A stretch of 60,264 bases of DNA from Agrobacterium rubi TR3 = NBRC 13261 (GTDB lineage Bacteria; Pseudomonadota; Alphaproteobacteria; Rhizobiales; Rhizobiaceae): positions 1 through 60,264 of the forward strand of contig NZ_BBJU01000032.1 of NCBI RefSeq assembly GCF_000739935.1. Reading direction: 5' to 3'. The notes under the pieces were generated by a model, which worked only from the letters and a program-made list of their open reading frames with translations, did not search any database and was not told the origin of the DNA. The stretch's first letter is position 1; every line of letters begins with the position of its first letter. Shown in pieces: positions 1-7,962 of the stretch. Position numbers and translations under genes: made by a program.

Positions 1-86
1 AACGCCACGAAAACGTCAAAGTTCATTCAGGCATGGTTCACGGTGCAGGTCGCTAAATCACATCACCCTCAACGGAGTGACGCGAG

Positions 87-398
87 ATGCGCAAGATAAT
101 TTTCAGCGCGGGAATAATTCTAGGTAGTCTGCTTGCCAACGTCGCCAACGCGATGCCGTCGGTCCAACCATCTGTCCCCTCGGCCTCAGACGTGCAGAAG
201 GTAGACTACGCTTGCGGACGCGGCTTCCACCTTTCCCCACGTGGCTATTGCCGACCAAACGGCCCTCCACGCGAGTATCGCGATCGGTGGGATCGACGTG
301 ACCGCTGGGAAGCCAGACGCGAATGGCGAGAACGCCGCGATTACTATGACCAACGCGAATGGCGTGGGCGACATGAGTATCGCGACTACAGATGGTAA
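87..398 (+). CDS. small secreted basic protein with GFHxxPxGYCRP-type motif
   Basis: This 103-residue protein begins with a clear signal peptide (hydrophobic stretch at residues 5-20, then ANA before the likely cleavage site). The mature part has a CGRGFHLSPRGYCRPN motif at about residues 43-58. The tail is almost entirely Arg, Asp, Tyr and Trp, low in complexity and strongly charged. Small exported proteins with a GFHxxPxGxCRP-like motif are common in rhizobia, but I know of no assigned function. A GGAG sequence at 75-78 lies 8 bases before the ATG. Periplasmic location is inferred. The gene stands alone upstream of the PRC-barrel gene. Confidence 0.7.
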   Translation: MRKIIFSAGIILGSLLANVANAMPSVQPSVPSASDVQKVDYACGRGFHLSPRGYCRPNGPPREYRDRWDRRDRWEARREWRERRDYYDQREWRGRHEYRDYRW

Positions 399-488
399 TG
401 CCTGTATCCTCTCGCGAATATAAACACATCCCGTGAGAGCGTCAGAAGAGCCGTTAGTCAGGGGTCAGTTAAAGCTTTTCCTAATTAA

Positions 489-513
489 GGAACCAGAGGC
501 CTGTGATGCCGTT
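489..513 (+). promoter_or_regulatory. candidate EcfG/RpoE2 general-stress promoter for the PRC-barrel gene
   Basis: GGAAC at 489-493 is followed after exactly 16 bases by CGTT at 510-513. This matches the alphaproteobacterial general-stress sigma consensus (GGAAC-N16/17-CGTT). The predicted transcript start near 520 leaves a short leader with a strong AAGGAGG at 529-535 before the ATG at 543. It is the best-matching promoter of this class in the window. Confidence 0.7.
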
Positions 514-542
514 ACGTGATCATCCAGCAAGGAGGAAAACCA

Positions 543-836
543 ATGGATCATACAAATCACGTTCGCCTGTCCACGACAGAGCTGACCCCAGAGATTCTGG
601 AAGGTGCAACCGTATATGGCGCAGATGACCATAAGGTTGGAAAGGTTGATCACGTGCATGGCGGAACAAGCGGCCAGGTCATTATCGACGTCGGCGGGTT
701 CCTCGGAATTGGCGCAAAGCCGGTAGCGGTATCCCTCAGCGACCTCGATTTCATGCGAGATGAGGACGGCGATGTTCATGCCGTCACTTCCTGGACGAAA
801 GACCAATTGAAAGACATGCCGGAACATCATCACTAA
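543..836 (+). CDS. PRC-barrel domain protein
   Basis: The 97-residue product has one PRC-barrel domain. It shows the typical line GATVYGADDHKVGKVDHV near residues 20-37, then strands of the form GQVIIDVGGFLGIGAKPVAVSL. It ends in an acidic/histidine-rich tail (MPEHHH). PRC-barrel proteins of this size are often stress-induced in rhizobia; the ligand is unknown. I chose the ATG at 543 rather than the upstream in-frame codon at 516 because AAGGAGG lies at 529-535. A general-stress type promoter is directly upstream and a hairpin follows the stop codon. Confidence 0.85.
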   Translation: MDHTNHVRLSTTELTPEILEGATVYGADDHKVGKVDHVHGGTSGQVIIDVGGFLGIGAKPVAVSLSDLDFMRDEDGDVHAVTSWTKDQLKDMPEHHH

Positions 837-843
837 TGTAGCC

Positions 844-870
844 AGGGCTCGGTCGCAAAGACCGGGCCCT
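844..870 (+). terminator. hairpin after the PRC-barrel gene
   Basis: AGGGCTCGGTC (844-854) pairs with GACCGGGCCCT (860-870) around a GCAAA loop, an 11-bp stem with one G-U pair. It lies 7 bases after the PRC-barrel stop and before the convergent aldo/keto reductase. The following T-run is poor (AAATCTAACT), so it is a moderate terminator or a two-way one. Confidence 0.6.
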
Positions 871-919
871 AAATCTAACTCCCTCCGAATATCAGAAGAT
901 TACAAGACGCCGTACCTGC

Positions 920-2023
920 TTAGCTCGCTCCCCACCCACGCACCTGCTGTCCACCAAAGACCATTTCAGTCGGCATCTGAAAAATAAAATAGGGATTGAG
1001 CACGGGTAGCGCCGTCGCTTTTTCCAGCCGTCGCATATGTTCATCCTTCAGCACAATGTCGAGCGAGGCGATGTTTTGGGTGAGTTGCTCTATCCGGCTG
1101 GCGCCGATCAGCACTGAGGAGACGCCAGGGCGTTTCGCTACCCAGGCAAGCGCCACTTCCGCAGGCGAACGACCAACCTCTGACGCCACAGTCTTCAGAA
1201 CATCGACGACATCGAAGTTACGGTTTGTGAACAGCATGCCGCCGAACGGATTGTCACCGTTAAGGCGTCCATCGTTTTCACTTTCTGCCACAAATCCGGC
1301 CTTGTCTGGCAGACCGGGGACACGGTTAGAGTCGCTGATTTTTTCGCGGTCATATTTACCCGTCAGCAAGCCAGCCGCAAGCGGGCTCCATGGCACCACA
1401 CCTAAACCAAATTCGGCACCTGCCGGAACAAGGTCCAGCTCTACGCCACGGTCGATCAGCGAATAGGCGTATTGCAAACCGATTGGCTTGGGTAGGCCGT
1501 GCGCTTCGGCAAGCGTCGCGACCTTTGCGACATACCACGCGGGCGTGTTGGAGAAACCGTAATGCAGGATTTTGCCTGCGCGAACCGCATTGGCCAACGT
1601 CTGCAGAACCTCTTCTGCTGGCGTCGTGCGGTCCCACACATGCATCCAGTACATGTCGATGTAATCGGTCTTTAGCCGCATCAACGAGCCTTCTATGCCC
1701 ATGCGGACGTTCTTGGCACCGTTACCACCCCATAAAGGCGTGCCCTGCCCGCGCGGAAAGCCGGATTTAGTAGCGATCACCAATCGATCACGTGTGCCGC
1801 TGTCGGAAACGAACGTGCCAAGCATTTCCTCGCTGCGGCCAGCAGAATAGACATCCGCGGTATCGATGAAATTGCCGCCCGCTTCAACATAGGCATCGAA
1901 TAACGCGCGCGAGGTTTTGTCTCCAGCACCCCAGCGCTCTGCACCAAAGGTCATGGTGCCGAGTGCCAGCGGGCTGACAATCAGGCCGGACTTGCCTAGC
2001 GTGCGGTAACTAGTGAGATCCAT
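920..2023 (-). CDS. aldo/keto reductase
   Basis: This is an NAD(P)H-dependent aldo/keto reductase of about 367 residues with a TIM-barrel fold. From the chosen start, the conserved start of strand 1 (RTLGKSGLIVSPLALGTM) comes first. The catalytic tetrad follows: Asp and Tyr in FIDTADVYSAG (about residues 54 and 59), Lys in VIATKSGFP, and His in YWMHVWD. The C-terminal cofactor part has VLIGASRIEQL. I preferred the Met of MDLTSYRT at 2023 over the longer reading from 2065 because similarity to the family begins there. It is divergent from a LysR gene, a common regulator-target arrangement. The substrate cannot be read from the sequence. Confidence 0.88.
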   Translation of the reverse strand: MDLTSYRTLGKSGLIVSPLALGTMTFGAERWGAGDKTSRALFDAYVEAGGNFIDTADVYSAGRSEEMLGTFVSDSGTRDRLVIATKSGFPRGQGTPLWGGNGAKNVRMGIEGSLMRLKTDYIDMYWMHVWDRTTPAEEVLQTLANAVRAGKILHYGFSNTPAWYVAKVATLAEAHGLPKPIGLQYAYSLIDRGVELDLVPAGAEFGLGVVPWSPLAAGLLTGKYDREKISDSNRVPGLPDKAGFVAESENDGRLNGDNPFGGMLFTNRNFDVVDVLKTVASEVGRSPAEVALAWVAKRPGVSSVLIGASRIEQLTQNIASLDIVLKDEHMRRLEKATALPVLNPYFIFQMPTEMVFGGQQVRGWGAS

Positions 2024-2121
2024 CGGTGTTCTCCATCGTTGTGATACAAGAGCATGTATCGTCAAGCCTGCCTCAGGATTAGCCGTTGATCACGGCATGA
2101 ACTTGTGAACACAGTGCATGA

Positions 2122-3012
2122 ATGGAACGAAACGAACTCAATGATCTGCTCGCCTTCGCGGCGGTGGCACGCGAGCGCAGCTTCACCCGCGCCGCGGCCA
2201 TTCTCGGCATGTCACCCTCTGCTTTGAGCCACGCGATGCGCGGACTGGAGGAGCGGCTGGGGGTCCGGCTCTTGTCGCGCACGACGCGCAGTGTGGCGCC
2301 GACCGAACCGGGTGAGAGGTTGCTGCAATCGCTCAATCCGGCCCTTGCCAATATCGAAAGCGGGCTGGAAGCGCTGGCGGAGTGGCGTGACAACCCGTCC
2401 GGCACAGTCAGGATCACCACGTTCGCCTACGCGGCGCGCATGGTCCTTCTACCCAAACTGCCTGCCTTCCTGCTGGCCAATCCGGATGTCCGGGTTGAGG
2501 TCAATATCGATGATGGCCTGACGGATATCGTCGCGGCTGGCTTCGATGCCGGTATTAGACTGGGAGAAGCCGTCGCCAAAGATATGGTCGCTGTGAAGCT
2601 TGGGCCGGATTTGAGAACGGTGGTGGTCGGAACGCCGTCCTATTTCGGCCGCTACCCTCCGCCGTTGACCCCCTATGACCTCGAACGCCACGCCTGTATC
2701 GGATACCGGCTGACAACCTCAGGCGGACTACTGCCTTGGGAGTTCCAGAAGGACGGCAAGGAAATCAATATCCGCACCAGCGGCCCTTTGGTCGCCAATG
2801 ATGGCGATCTGCCGGCGGCGGCCGTTCGTGCAGGTGCGGGACTGGGTTATATCATGGAGCATGACGTCGCTGAGGAGATCGCTGCGGGGACCCTCGTCCA
2901 GGTCTTGAAGGACTGGTGTCCCAGCTACCCCGGATTTTACCTTTACCATCCCAGTCGCAGGCAATCGCCATCAGCCTTAAGGGCACTTATCGCTGCGCTG
3001 AAGGTCGGATGA
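2122..3012 (+). CDS. LysR family transcriptional regulator
   Basis: This 296-residue protein has the N-terminal winged helix of LysR regulators (LLAFAAVARERSFTRAAAILGMSPSALSHAMRGLE, split here across residues 7-41, followed by LGVRLLSRTTRS). A PBP2-type co-inducer domain follows (VRVEVNIDDGLTDIVAAGFDAGIRLGE), typical of the subfamily that controls short-chain and aldo/keto reductases. It is divergent from the aldo/keto reductase with about 100 bp between them, so it probably regulates that gene and itself. Its 3' end abuts the remains of an SDR pseudogene on the opposite strand. Confidence 0.88.
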   Translation: MERNELNDLLAFAAVARERSFTRAAAILGMSPSALSHAMRGLEERLGVRLLSRTTRSVAPTEPGERLLQSLNPALANIESGLEALAEWRDNPSGTVRITTFAYAARMVLLPKLPAFLLANPDVRVEVNIDDGLTDIVAAGFDAGIRLGEAVAKDMVAVKLGPDLRTVVVGTPSYFGRYPPPLTPYDLERHACIGYRLTTSGGLLPWEFQKDGKEINIRTSGPLVANDGDLPAAAVRAGAGLGYIMEHDVAEEIAAGTLVQVLKDWCPSYPGFYLYHPSRRQSPSALRALIAALKVG

Positions 3013-3025
3013 AATTTGCATATCT

Positions 3026-3675
3026 AGGCGTGTCCCTGACCAATGCGGCCTCGCGGTCCTCATGATCCGGGCCCGTGCCTAGCATCGGCTTCCACATGGG
3101 GGTCATCACAGCAGCCGGGTGGATAGAGTTGCAGCGGATGTTCAGATCTGACTGGCGCAATAGAGAGCGACGCTCTTGGTGTGGTTGCGAACTGCCGCTT
3201 TGGATGAGGCATAGGCCGCAGCATCGGGATCCAACCAAGCCCGAGCGGGACGAGATATTGATGATCGAGCCTCCACCATTTTCCCGCATTGCCCTCATAG
3301 CACAACGGCAACCGAGGAAAGTCCCATCTGAATTGACAGCATTGACGGCACGCCAATCGGAAAGTTCAGTGTTTTCCGGATCATGAGCATGCGGAGTGCT
3401 GTCGACTGGTCCCGCACACCCCGTGATCCCGGCATTGTTGACAATCACATCAATCCTCCGGAACTGACAGGCAATCTCCATCCAATCGTTTTCCGAGGAA
3501 ACATCAAGTCTGACGAACGTCGCTCCGATTGCTTTTGCTATATTCTGACCGCCTCAACGTCTCTGTCAGTGACAATGACATTCGCCGCTTCGTCAGCGAA
3601 AGCTCGTGAGATAGCGGTGCCGATGCCGCGCACAGCCCCGGTTACGAGTGCGGTTTTCCCCTCGGGTCTGGGCAT
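3026..3675 (-). pseudogene. decayed short-chain dehydrogenase/reductase (SDR)
   Basis: Reading minus from an ATG at 3675 gives a normal SDR start (KTALVTGAVRGIGTAISRAF). It hits a stop at 3538-3540 after 45 residues. The homology continues in another frame (AKAIGATFVRLDVSSEND, then VIVNNAGITG and [16 protein letters not shown]). Near 3230 it shifts again, to the frame carrying [12 protein letters not shown] with the catalytic Tyr and Lys. Near 3155 it shifts a third time ([18 protein letters not shown]). Homology stops near 3026, within about 15 bp of the LysR stop codon. At least three frameshifts plus a lost C-terminus make this a pseudogene. Confidence 0.82.
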
Positions 3676-3859
3676 AAGTGAACCCTTATTGCGAATGACA
3701 ACTCAAGATGCGCGATGTTCTAAAATGCGACATCAATGGTGCTGGTCCAGACTATAGGTCAGCAGTGTTCATGGTCTTACACTCCTGTTGGCCCATCCTG
3801 TCTACCCGTGCCCGATTAACCAGTTAAGAATGGAGGTCCAACGTACATCGCCATGCTTG

Positions 3860-4654
3860 CTATTTGAAGCCGTCGCGAAGGAAGATGACGGCATCCCTTG
3901 CCTCCTCTGACGATATAGTGTGACCGACCCCAGGATAGATTTTGGAAGTCACCGTGAAGCCTGCCGATCGCAGTTGGCCAGACGCGACTGTTGTCGCCGC
4001 CGGCGGAATTGTCTCATCCTCTGCACCATGCATCATCAGAATATCTGTTCGTGTCGAAGATGACGCAGGCGGCAGAGGCAACAGCCCTGCAAAAGTGACG
4101 AGAGCGCCGACCTTCCAACGACCCGACGCCACTCCATCCAGCGCCATGATGGCGCCTTGCGAGACCCCGACGAACGCCACCCGGTCCAGCGCGTCTTCGA
4201 ACCCCTCACGTTTGACGATCTCAGAGACCACCCTGTCGAACGCTCGACGCGCGGCGTCTATCCGCTCGGGGCGCATGATCTGGTCATCGACTGCAAACCA
4301 TTGACGACCACCTGACTTGTGCGCAAACGGCGCGTCTGGCGCAACAAATACTGTGTCCGGCAGCGTCGCCTGCCAGGAGTTCCCGAGCGCTTCCATCACC
4401 GACCCTCGTCCTCGGATGCCGTGGAACAGGATCACGAGATGATCCGCACGCGTTCCTACTCGAGAAGCGGTCGATTTGGAGGCGCTTTCCGCCTGTACCA
4501 TGTGCAAGGGTTTGGCAGCAGGGTCGACCTTAGGCGACACCATTTGGGGTCCTGTTTCCGCAGCCATCACAACACCTGGACTTGCCGCAACGTAGATTGC
4601 GCCAATGAATATGACGAATAGGGAGAAGATGGGGGCGAGATTGGAGGGCGTCAT
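3860..4654 (-). CDS. exported alpha/beta hydrolase (phospholipase/carboxylesterase type)
   Basis: The product is about 264 residues from the Met at 4654. A hydrophobic N-terminal segment (about residues 7-30, ending AETG) looks like a signal peptide or anchor. The hydrolase fold then shows LVILFHGIRGRG with the oxyanion region, the nucleophile elbow GVSQGA, the acid in HGAEDETIPP and the histidine in GVGHTIS. These features fit the PF02230 carboxylesterase/phospholipase group. The substrate is unknown. The longer in-frame start at 4687 is less likely because it would put a charged leader before the signal peptide. It is divergent from the SDR at 4841. Confidence 0.8.
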   Translation of the reverse strand: MTPSNLAPIFSLFVIFIGAIYVAASPGVVMAAETGPQMVSPKVDPAAKPLHMVQAESASKSTASRVGTRADHLVILFHGIRGRGSVMEALGNSWQATLPDTVFVAPDAPFAHKSGGRQWFAVDDQIMRPERIDAARRAFDRVVSEIVKREGFEDALDRVAFVGVSQGAIMALDGVASGRWKVGALVTFAGLLPLPPASSSTRTDILMMHGAEDETIPPAATTVASGQLRSAGFTVTSKIYPGVGHTISSEEARDAVIFLRDGFK

Positions 4655-4687
4655 GGGACTTTCCTGTTGCATCCCCTCAACTTTCAC

Positions 4688-4705
4688 CCGGAACGTTCGT
4701 TCCGG
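4688..4705. promoter_or_regulatory. 18-bp perfect palindrome between esterase and SDR genes
   Basis: CCGGAAC (4688-4694), spacer GTTC, and GTTCCGG (4699-4705) form a perfect inverted repeat. It lies between the divergent esterase (start 4654) and SDR (start 4841). It is placed like an operator for a dimeric regulator acting on either gene. No regulator gene is adjacent. Confidence 0.45.
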
Positions 4706-4840
4706 TCCACAGCTACGCCGCCACTGACAATCTCGTTATTGCCACCTGCCTGCTCCAATCACCAGGCCGCTGCGCCGGGAACAACCTCGCACATGTCCCG
4801 TTTCAGAACGAGGCAGCACTGCACACTCATGGAGATTTCA

Positions 4841-5602
4841 ATGCAGCGATTTGCAGACAAGGTTGTCGTCGTGACTGGCGCTGGTTCAGGAATAGGCAAG
4901 GCAACGGCGGAGCGTTTCCTCAGCGAGGGCGCAATGGTGGCCCTGGTCGGCCGCACGAAGGAAAAGCTTGAGGGCGTCGCCAAGCCCTATCCTGAAGATC
5001 GGGTTCTGCTCGCCGAGGCCGACATTTCGAATGACGGTGACGTAAGAGATTTGATTTCTCGGACGGTCGAAAGATTTGGGCTTCTGGACGTTCTCGTCAA
5101 CAATGCAGGCGTTGTCGCGCAAGGCGATGTCAGCACACTCACCACAGATGATTGGCGCAAGGTTATGGCGACAGATGTAGATGGCGTCTTCTACGCCTCC
5201 CGTGCGGCCATCCCACATCTGAAGTCGTCGCGCGGCTCCATCATCAACGTCAGCTCGGTTTCCGGCACGGGTGGTGACTGGGGTATGGCGGCATACAATG
5301 CCGCCAAGGGTGCCATTACCAACCTCACGCGGGCGATGGCCATGGATCATGGCAAGGACGGCATCAGGGTTAACGCAGTGTGCCCGAGCCTGACGCGCAC
5401 CGGAATGACCGAGGAGATGATGGGCGACGACAAGCTGATCGCGAAATTCAACGAACGCTTCGCGCTTAGGGGACCTGGCGAACCAGAAGACGTTGCGGCG
5501 GTGATCGCATTCCTCGCAAGTGACGACGCTCGGTTCGTGACAGGCGTCAACCTGCCTGTCGACGGTGGAATGTCGGCGTCGAACGGTCAGCCACCCCAGT
5601 AA
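4841..5602 (+). CDS. short-chain dehydrogenase/reductase (SDR)
   Basis: This is an intact classical SDR of 253 residues. The cofactor motif VVVTGAGSGIGKA is at about residues 8-20, NNAG follows at about 88, and the catalytic set is Ser (NVSSVSG), Tyr and Lys (AAYNAAKGA). The C-terminal part (FVTGVNLPVDGGMSASN) is complete. I chose the ATG at 4841 because GGAG at 4830-4833 sits 7 bases upstream; the ATG at 4829 overlaps that site. The substrate is not evident. It contrasts with the wrecked SDR at 3026-3675. Confidence 0.88.
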   Translation: MQRFADKVVVVTGAGSGIGKATAERFLSEGAMVALVGRTKEKLEGVAKPYPEDRVLLAEADISNDGDVRDLISRTVERFGLLDVLVNNAGVVAQGDVSTLTTDDWRKVMATDVDGVFYASRAAIPHLKSSRGSIINVSSVSGTGGDWGMAAYNAAKGAITNLTRAMAMDHGKDGIRVNAVCPSLTRTGMTEEMMGDDKLIAKFNERFALRGPGEPEDVAAVIAFLASDDARFVTGVNLPVDGGMSASNGQPPQ

Positions 5603-5649
5603 GATATAGAACGGACCCTAGGGCATTCCCTTTGGGGCCGTCACAACCT

Positions 5650-5874
5650 TCAATCGGCAGGTCGTTTGTCTTCTGCCGCGGGCCAGTCGTTGGCTGGCTC
5701 CTCGATAATATCATCATCTGCAGGATCTGGATCATGCTCATGAGCGACCAACATGCTGTTGATCTCCACGACAATGACACTGCAAGCGTCCTCATAACTG
5801 ACGCCGTTCACAACGAGACCATCGACCAGCTCTTCGAGCTTGGAGCGAACCTCACGTTTCCAATCATCGGTCAT
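5650..5874 (-). CDS. small acidic hypothetical protein
   Basis: The 74-residue acidic protein has an N-terminal amphipathic helix region (WKREVRSKLEELVDGLVVNGVSYEDACSVI) and a low-complexity acidic tail rich in Asp, Glu and Pro. I recognise no family. Its ATG overlaps the stop of the exonuclease III gene by 4 bases (ATGA), so it is almost certainly translated from the same mRNA. A function in DNA repair would be guilt by association only. Confidence 0.65.
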   Translation of the reverse strand: MTDDWKREVRSKLEELVDGLVVNGVSYEDACSVIVVEINSMLVAHEHDPDPADDDIIEEPANDWPAAEDKRPAD

Positions 5875-6671
5875 TTCTCTCTCCTTTGTTTGACGGGTTT
5901 TTCAGTAAGTTCAATCCAGACTGGCGCGTGATCGCTGGTGTGCTCCCAGCCACGGACATGCTTGTCAACGACGGCTTTTGTCAGCTTCTTTGCGAGGTCA
6001 GGACTTAGTAGAAAGTGGTCAATCCGAAGTCCGGCGTCACGGACGAATGCATTCCTAAAATATGCCCAGAAGGTGTAGACGCGTTCGTTCGGATGGAAAT
6101 GCCGAACCGCATCCGTCCAGCCTTGGGCCACCAGATTCGTATAAGCTGCTTTGACCTCGGGCCGGAACAGCGCGTCGTCTATCCACCGCTCAGGTTTGTA
6201 GACATCGAGATCGGTCGGCATGACGTTGAAATCGCCGACGAGAGCTACGGGAACCTCGAGCTCGAGCAGTTCGTCCGCGTAGGAATGCAGTCGCTGAAAC
6301 CAGTCTAGTTTGTATTGGAACTTCGGCCCTGGGACTGGATTGCCGTTGGGTAGGTAGAGGCATCCAACAACCATTCCGTCGATGACAGCCTCGATGTAGC
6401 GACTTTGGCTGTCTTCCGGATCACCGGGCAGCCCCCGCCTTGTCTCAAGCGGCTCCTGACCTCGTGCAAGGATAGCGACACCATTCCATGATTTTTGGCC
6501 GTGCCAGATCGCACCATATCCTGCGCGTTCCAGCTCTTTGCGTGGAAATTTGTTGGGCGGTGCTTTCAGTTCTTGCAGACAAACGACATCAGGTCGTGCC
6601 TCATCCAACCAACGAAGGAGGATGTCGAGGCGACCATTGATACCATTGACGTTATAAGTGGCGAGCTTCAC
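5871..6671 (-). CDS. xthA: exodeoxyribonuclease III (AP endonuclease)
   Basis: This 266-residue protein is a complete member of the Mg-dependent exonuclease III/AP endonuclease family. It has MKLATYNVNGIN with the metal-site Asn, LQELKAPP with the catalytic Glu, GDFNVMPTDLD, and the C-terminal RIDHFLLS and HTSDHAPVW with the Asp-His pair. It would cut at abasic sites and clean blocked 3' ends, which suits the ku/ligD neighbours. It lies 9 bases after a small upstream gene and overlaps a small downstream gene by 4 bases, giving a three-gene operon. It may be a second copy beside a housekeeping xthA elsewhere. Confidence 0.92.
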   Translation of the reverse strand: MKLATYNVNGINGRLDILLRWLDEARPDVVCLQELKAPPNKFPRKELERAGYGAIWHGQKSWNGVAILARGQEPLETRRGLPGDPEDSQSRYIEAVIDGMVVGCLYLPNGNPVPGPKFQYKLDWFQRLHSYADELLELEVPVALVGDFNVMPTDLDVYKPERWIDDALFRPEVKAAYTNLVAQGWTDAVRHFHPNERVYTFWAYFRNAFVRDAGLRIDHFLLSPDLAKKLTKAVVDKHVRGWEHTSDHAPVWIELTEKPVKQRREK

Positions 6672-6680
6672 CGAAATATG

Positions 6681-6857
6681 TCAGCGCTTGCGATCACCTT
6701 TGTCGCCCTCGCCTGACTTCGTATCATTCTTTGCGTCATGGCGCGCATCGGCCGAAAGCGAACGGGAGACATCGACGCTCTCCTTGAACTTCCCGTCTTC
6801 ATCGCGGCGGACGTAACGCTTGTCAGTGCCGGTATCGATCAATTCTCGCTTGGTCAT
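6681..6857 (-). CDS. small hydrophilic hypothetical protein
   Basis: The 58-residue, highly charged protein starts MTKRELIDTGTDKRYVRRDEDG and continues with a serine/aspartate-rich stretch and a Lys/Arg/Asp/Gly tail. It has no hydrophobic segment and is probably disordered. I chose the Met at 6857 because AAGGAAG precedes it by about 6 bases, whereas the ATG at 6884 has no such site. It is the first gene of the operon ending in xthA and the 74-residue gene. Short proteins with a RYVRRD-G-F line occur beside ku genes in rhizobia as far as I recall; the function is unknown. Confidence 0.65.
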   Translation of the reverse strand: MTKRELIDTGTDKRYVRRDEDGKFKESVDVSRSLSADARHDAKNDTKSGEGDKGDRKR

Positions 6858-6976
6858 CAAATCTTCCTTTTGGTTGCTGTGCAAGGAAAACGCGCCCCGC
6901 TGTCAAAAGATGCATTCGAATCAGCGACCTAAGACAGACTCGCAAAACGGGAGGCCGCATGCGCCTAAGTCATTGA

Positions 6977-6991
6977 AAAACGATTCGTTTT
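6977..6991. promoter_or_regulatory. 15-bp palindrome and AACGATTCG direct repeats upstream of ku
   Basis: AAAACG-ATT-CGTTTT is a perfect inverted repeat at 6977-6991. AACGATTCG recurs at 6979-6987 and 6999-7007, exactly 20 bp apart, so on the same DNA face. A GATTCG core occurs a third time at 7014-7019. The arrangement lies between the divergent ku and xthA operons and overlaps the candidate ku promoter, which suggests a regulator site. Confidence 0.5.
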
Positions 6992-6996
6992 AGCAA

Positions 6997-7022
6997 GGAA
7001 CGATTCGCGCACTGATTCGGTT
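6997..7022 (+). promoter_or_regulatory. candidate general-stress promoter for the ku genes
   Basis: GGAAC at 6997-7001 is followed by 19 bases and TT at 7021-7022 (local CGGTT). This fits the looser RpoE2/EcfG pattern GGAAC-N18/19-TT. Transcription would begin near 7029, upstream of the ATG at 7057 and after the TTG at 7021, so it also supports the shorter Ku start. Confidence 0.5.
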
Positions 7023-7056
7023 GAATCGCGTTGGTTGTGTGAGGAGTGCGCGTATC

Positions 7057-7950
7057 ATGGGTTCCCCGAGAGCAAACTGGAAAGGCTTCATCAAGTTCGG
7101 CGAAGTGTCCTGCGCGGTGGCGCTTTACACCGCAGCCTCAGCATCGGAGCGGATCGCTTTCAACACGCTCAACAGAGAGACCGGAAATCGGGTCAAGCGC
7201 GAGTTCATCGATGGCGAAACCGGAGACCCTGTCGAACGGGAAGACCAGGTCAAAGGCTACGAGACCGAGAACGGACAATACATCGTTCTTGAACCGGAAG
7301 AAGTCGCAGCCGCCGTCCCCGACAGCGACAAGACGCTGACGATCGAATCCTTCGTTCCCTGTTCTGACATCGACACCGTGTATTTCGACAAGCCCTATTA
7401 TCTGACACCAGACAAGATGGGTACGGAAGCATACGTCCTGCTTCGCGACGGCATGAAGGAGGCCAAGGTTGCGGCTATCGCACGGACCGTGCTGTTCCGC
7501 CGCCTCCGCACTGTCCTCATCCGCCCACATGGCAAGGGCCTCATCGCTTCCACTCTCAACTTCGACTACGAGGTTCGATCGTCGCAGGAAGCCTTCGAGG
7601 ATCAGCCGGATGTCAAAAGCGATCCCGAATTGCTCGAGATTGCCGAACTGATCATTGCAAAAAAGAAGGGCAGCTTCGACGCCAGCACCTTCGACGACCG
7701 GTATGAGGAGGCTGTAGCAGAACTCGTCAAGGCTAAGATTGAGGGGCGGTCGCTTCCAAAGAAGAAAGCTGCACCGGCCGCCAAGGCCGTCGATCTGTTG
7801 CAGGCCCTGCGTCAGAGCGCGGGCCTGGAGACCAAGAAAACCAAGTCCAAACGGACCGCTGCCAACGCCAACGCCGGCGAAGAAACTGCAAAACCAAAAA
7901 AGGCGACCAAAGCAAAGGCAACGGCCGCACCGACCCGTCGCGCTGGTTAA
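7057..7950 (+). CDS. ku: Ku protein (NHEJ), first copy
   Basis: This is a bacterial Ku homologue of about 297 residues: a beta-barrel ring that binds double-strand ends and recruits LigD. The typical start is WKGFIKFGEVSCAVALYTA, then IAFNTLNRETGNRVKREFID, VKGYE, and the bridge region DTVYFDKPYYLTPD. The C-terminal extension after about residue 245 is very rich in Lys/Ala and probably binds DNA without defined structure. The ATG at 7057 is preceded by GAGGAG at about 7040-7045; the TTG at 7021 would add residues unlike the family. The second ku follows after 12 bases. Paired, paralogous ku genes are known in Sinorhizobium. Confidence 0.93.
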   Translation: MGSPRANWKGFIKFGEVSCAVALYTAASASERIAFNTLNRETGNRVKREFIDGETGDPVEREDQVKGYETENGQYIVLEPEEVAAAVPDSDKTLTIESFVPCSDIDTVYFDKPYYLTPDKMGTEAYVLLRDGMKEAKVAAIARTVLFRRLRTVLIRPHGKGLIASTLNFDYEVRSSQEAFEDQPDVKSDPELLEIAELIIAKKKGSFDASTFDDRYEEAVAELVKAKIEGRSLPKKKAAPAAKAVDLLQALRQSAGLETKKTKSKRTAANANAGEETAKPKKATKAKATAAPTRRAG

Positions 7951-7962
7951 GAGGAGATCATC

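Noticed and set aside
1..56. Open frame running in from the left edge and ending at TAA (54-56)
   Set aside because: Only 17 codons are inside the window and no family is recognisable; it may be the end of a gene but cannot be supported.
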